Of a stretch of 64,000 nucleotides of DNA, positions 61,401 through 64,000 are shown in pieces. The notes beneath the pieces are model-generated. The model searched no databases, had not been told where the DNA came from, and was given only the letters and a program-made list of their open reading frames with translations. Origin of the DNA: Acridotheres tristis (lineage: Eukaryota > Chordata > Aves > Passeriformes > Sturnidae); NCBI GenBank assembly GCA_037013685.1, contig CM072896.1, positions 13,093,444-13,157,443 of the forward strand, given 5' to 3'. Every line of letters starts with the position of its first letter. Position 1 is the stretch's first letter. The position numbers and the translations under genes are program-made.

Positions 61401-64000
61401 TACTATCACAATATTTAGAAGTGTAGTCAGTCATGACTGTGCCTTTGCAATTCAGAATTACAGAACTGAGCAGAAAAGCAGAGTTCTACAAAAAACAATA
61501 TTCAGGCAGGGATTTGATCTAAGCGGGGCCATTCTGGCTGTCCCCACATGGTCCTACACCCATCCCAGCAGTGCCACAGTGGGAGCGGGAGCACTAATCT
61601 CTTGGGGTTTTGCTCCACCACCACCAGTCCTTTCAGAGGCTGAACACTATTATTTACAGCTAATAATAACAATTTAAAAAGTTCTCTGTTCTACCAGACA
61701 GCTACAAGGACACCAAGTACTGCTCAGCCAGTGTGGTTTTTGTCAAGGTAGCAAAGAGCTCTTGCACTGCTCCCACAACGATGAGCTCTCAGTGCCAGTA
61801 AGCTCTCAGCAAGCCTGGGTAGCAACACTGACACCACCACCATGCTCAGGAAGGAGAGCTGAGTTTTCCCCAGCCTTCCCTTGTGCTGCCCACACCAGGT
61901 TTCTTCAGCACTTGGTGGCACAGAACATAAATGGAGAGGCTGCATTCAGTTCATGGAGCTGATGAGAGATTATCCATAGGGTCTGAGCAACAGGACATTT
62001 TGCCATTGTAGTGGAGCAGCTTATTAGAGGAAGTTTTGGTTATTATTTGTATGTGTTTGTAGGACCCTCAGTTATTCCATGCCTTCAAGCAACAGCCCCA
62101 AGCTGTGTCCCCTAAAGCTCTCCACATCTACCAGAGCTATCCATGCCCGTGATACCACTCAACTTCAGCTCTGCCAGGCAAAAGAGTGAAGTTGCAATTA
62201 AATCAATAAATGAATGCTGTTCACAGTCTATAAACCCTGCAATCTGGGACAACTTTTCTACCTCCCAAATCCTGTCTCTTGGTAATGCCCCAGTTTCTGC
62301 AGGTTAGCAGTCTCCATCAGTCACAGCCACAGTGAAACTGCCAAACAGCTGGGGAAACAGCAATTTTGGAAAGGTTGCAGCAGTGACCAGAAGAACCCGA
62401 CAGGGACACTACAAGCAGCGTTGATGAAGTGCTAGCTGGACAGCCAGGGACATACCAGAGGAAAGACACCCCTGTCCCACCCATTGTTGAGGAGCAGCCC
62501 CCACCCTTCAAGAGCAGAGCTTGGATTCAGAGGGGAGCTCAGGCATGCTAAAAGGCTTCTACAGGGGAAAAAAATACACCCTATCTGCATTTCTGTGGTG
62601 TACTTGTTGCTGCCTGTCATGGATCAAGGGTAGGAAGGTCCCACCTGCTCCGTCTGGACTCCCTGGGGACAGGATTGAAGGAGGGGAAGATGAGCATTGT
62701 TGCAGCAACAGCCAGAAACAAAAGCAATCTGGTCCCCTGCTCCCCAAACAGGTCTGAATCTTTCTCATAGAAGGCTAGGGCAGGGGAAAACTGGAAATTA
62801 CAGTTTTGGTTCTAAATACATTACAAGATTTCTTTCACTTGGAGTAGCAATTACATAAACCCTTCTCAGAAGAGAATAATTTGCTGTTCTTTTCAGGAGC
62901 CTGTAGGGAGATGCACGTGCAGCATTTGGGGCAGAGCAAGGGTTTGTCCTGGGTCATTATCCTCCCCTGCAAGCACCACAGCATTTCTCTGTTCTGCTGC
63001 CCATTAATTCCCTGCCTCACTTGCCTTGCACTCAGCAGGAATGACTTGGACACAGACCTCTGGAAACATCTGGGCAGCAAAATGATACGTGTTTGTTCTT
63101 TTTTGGTAAAACAACAACCTTGAGAAATAATAAACACTCACTTTAATAGTGAAGTTTAGTTTTATATTCATGTTTCCTCAAGTAATTTTGTTCACAGAAT
63201 TGCATCTTTCAAAGCATCTTTTTTCTTCTATTTCCCTTCTTGTGCACTTATTTCAACAACAGCTATAACTCACTGCAGTGCCAGCTGAATTAACATCAAA
63301 ATATTTGCACAGTGTCAAAATAGCAAGCCTCCTGGAGAACCAGAAAAATATTCAAATAGGTAAGTTTTTTCAAGTGACCTATTTATCCAGTGAGAAATTT
63401 TTGTGATGTGGAAAGCTATTAAAAACAAGTTTTCATACGTAAATTCACATTAATAACTTCAAGTTGTACCCCCAATTCTCTTTCTAATTTTTGTCTGAAG
63501 CAGCAATTCCTTGGCATAATCAGTACAACTTGATTCTGGTCTGTTGTCTACATGAGAAGGGAGCAGGTAAAGAAAAAGCTTTGAGTTGAATTGCCAAAAG
63601 CTTCCTGATTTACCTCCTACCAGAAATCCAAGGCAAAACCAAGGACCTCAGGAGCACATGCAATAACTTTTCTACCAGTTGACTTTAAAAAACACAACAG
63701 GATTGTACTGGTTCAGTGAGACAGATCTTAAAAGTAGCACCTAGAAAATACCCTTTAAGTACATGCTAATAATACCTGAAACATGAGTCAGTGTACCAAG
63801 CAGTAAAAAAACCACAAAACAACCACCTTTAAAGCCAATAGGAGCTGAGGGATTCATCATCTTTGAAGGTGGATGCTTTTTGAGACCATCAAGTGGGTAT
63901 AGAAAGATGGCTGGGGATGCAGGTTAGGAGATGGTGCTAATTGGCACAGCCTCCAACCAGATAAATCTGAGTTAAGACTTCACCCCATAGTCAGCATAAC

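Larger units (their letters stand above)
47036..64000. other. Distal upstream flank, no gene recognised
   Basis: Noncoding DNA with simple repeats listed separately. In mammals the next gene upstream of DLG1 is BDH1; I looked for short-chain dehydrogenase motifs (a TGxxxGxG cofactor-binding site, a YxxxK catalytic pair in plausible context) and saw none. Frames at 54.5-55.7 kb and 59.9-60.6 kb reach 118-164 codons on overlapping strands, in GC-richer DNA, and look compositional. Apart from these I see nothing in it. Confidence 0.55.

Noticed and set aside
1..64000. Prokaryotic or phage defence system, CRISPR array or integrated viral genome
   Set aside because: No dense coding, no regular spacer array, no recognisable viral or bacterial genes; the spliced DLG1 gene and CR1 repeats show this is vertebrate DNA.

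Overview
The window is vertebrate nuclear DNA, most likely from a bird. It is AT-rich and almost free of long open frames. It carries several truncated CR1 (chicken repeat 1) LINE fragments and no SINE that I can recognise. Its one sharp CpG island sits at the 5' end of a spliced gene. Nothing suggests a bacterial, phage or plasmid source, and I see no operon, CRISPR array or rRNA.

The one gene I can support is the 5' part of DLG1 (SAP97, discs large MAGUK scaffold protein 1), read on the minus strand. Three coding exons are visible with proper splice signals and compatible phases: exon A (38008-38026, start codon and six residues), exon B (37611-37742, L27 domain) and exon C (23321-23487, the linker after L27). 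Together they encode about 106 residues that match the known N-terminus of vertebrate DLG1. The remaining exons (rest of the N-terminal linker, three PDZ domains, SH3, guanylate-kinase-like domain) must lie to the left, outside the window.

Layout: 1-23320 is the next, very long DLG1 intron, with CR1 fragments, a small CpG-rich patch near 18.3 kb and an unidentified exon-like pair near 3.4-3.9 kb. 23321-23487 is exon C. 23488-37610 is a 14.1 kb intron with three CR1 fragments, a GATA microsatellite and homopolymer tracts. 37611-38026 holds exons A and B around a 265 bp GC-rich intron. About 37640-38770 is a CpG-island promoter with GC boxes, CCAAT, E-box, kappaB-like and YY1-type motifs. The YY1-type motif and a strong splice donor face the plus strand, which suggests a divergent noncoding transcript. 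38.8-64 kb is the DLG1 upstream flank, in which I recognise no protein-coding exon; it holds one possible CR1 remnant, a short tandem duplication and a degenerate GT-rich repeat.

The strongest novel leads are modest: the divergent transcription unit, the intronic CpG patch as a possible internal promoter, the exon-like pair near 3.4-3.9 kb, and the uninterrupted AUG-free frame upstream of the DLG1 start codon.
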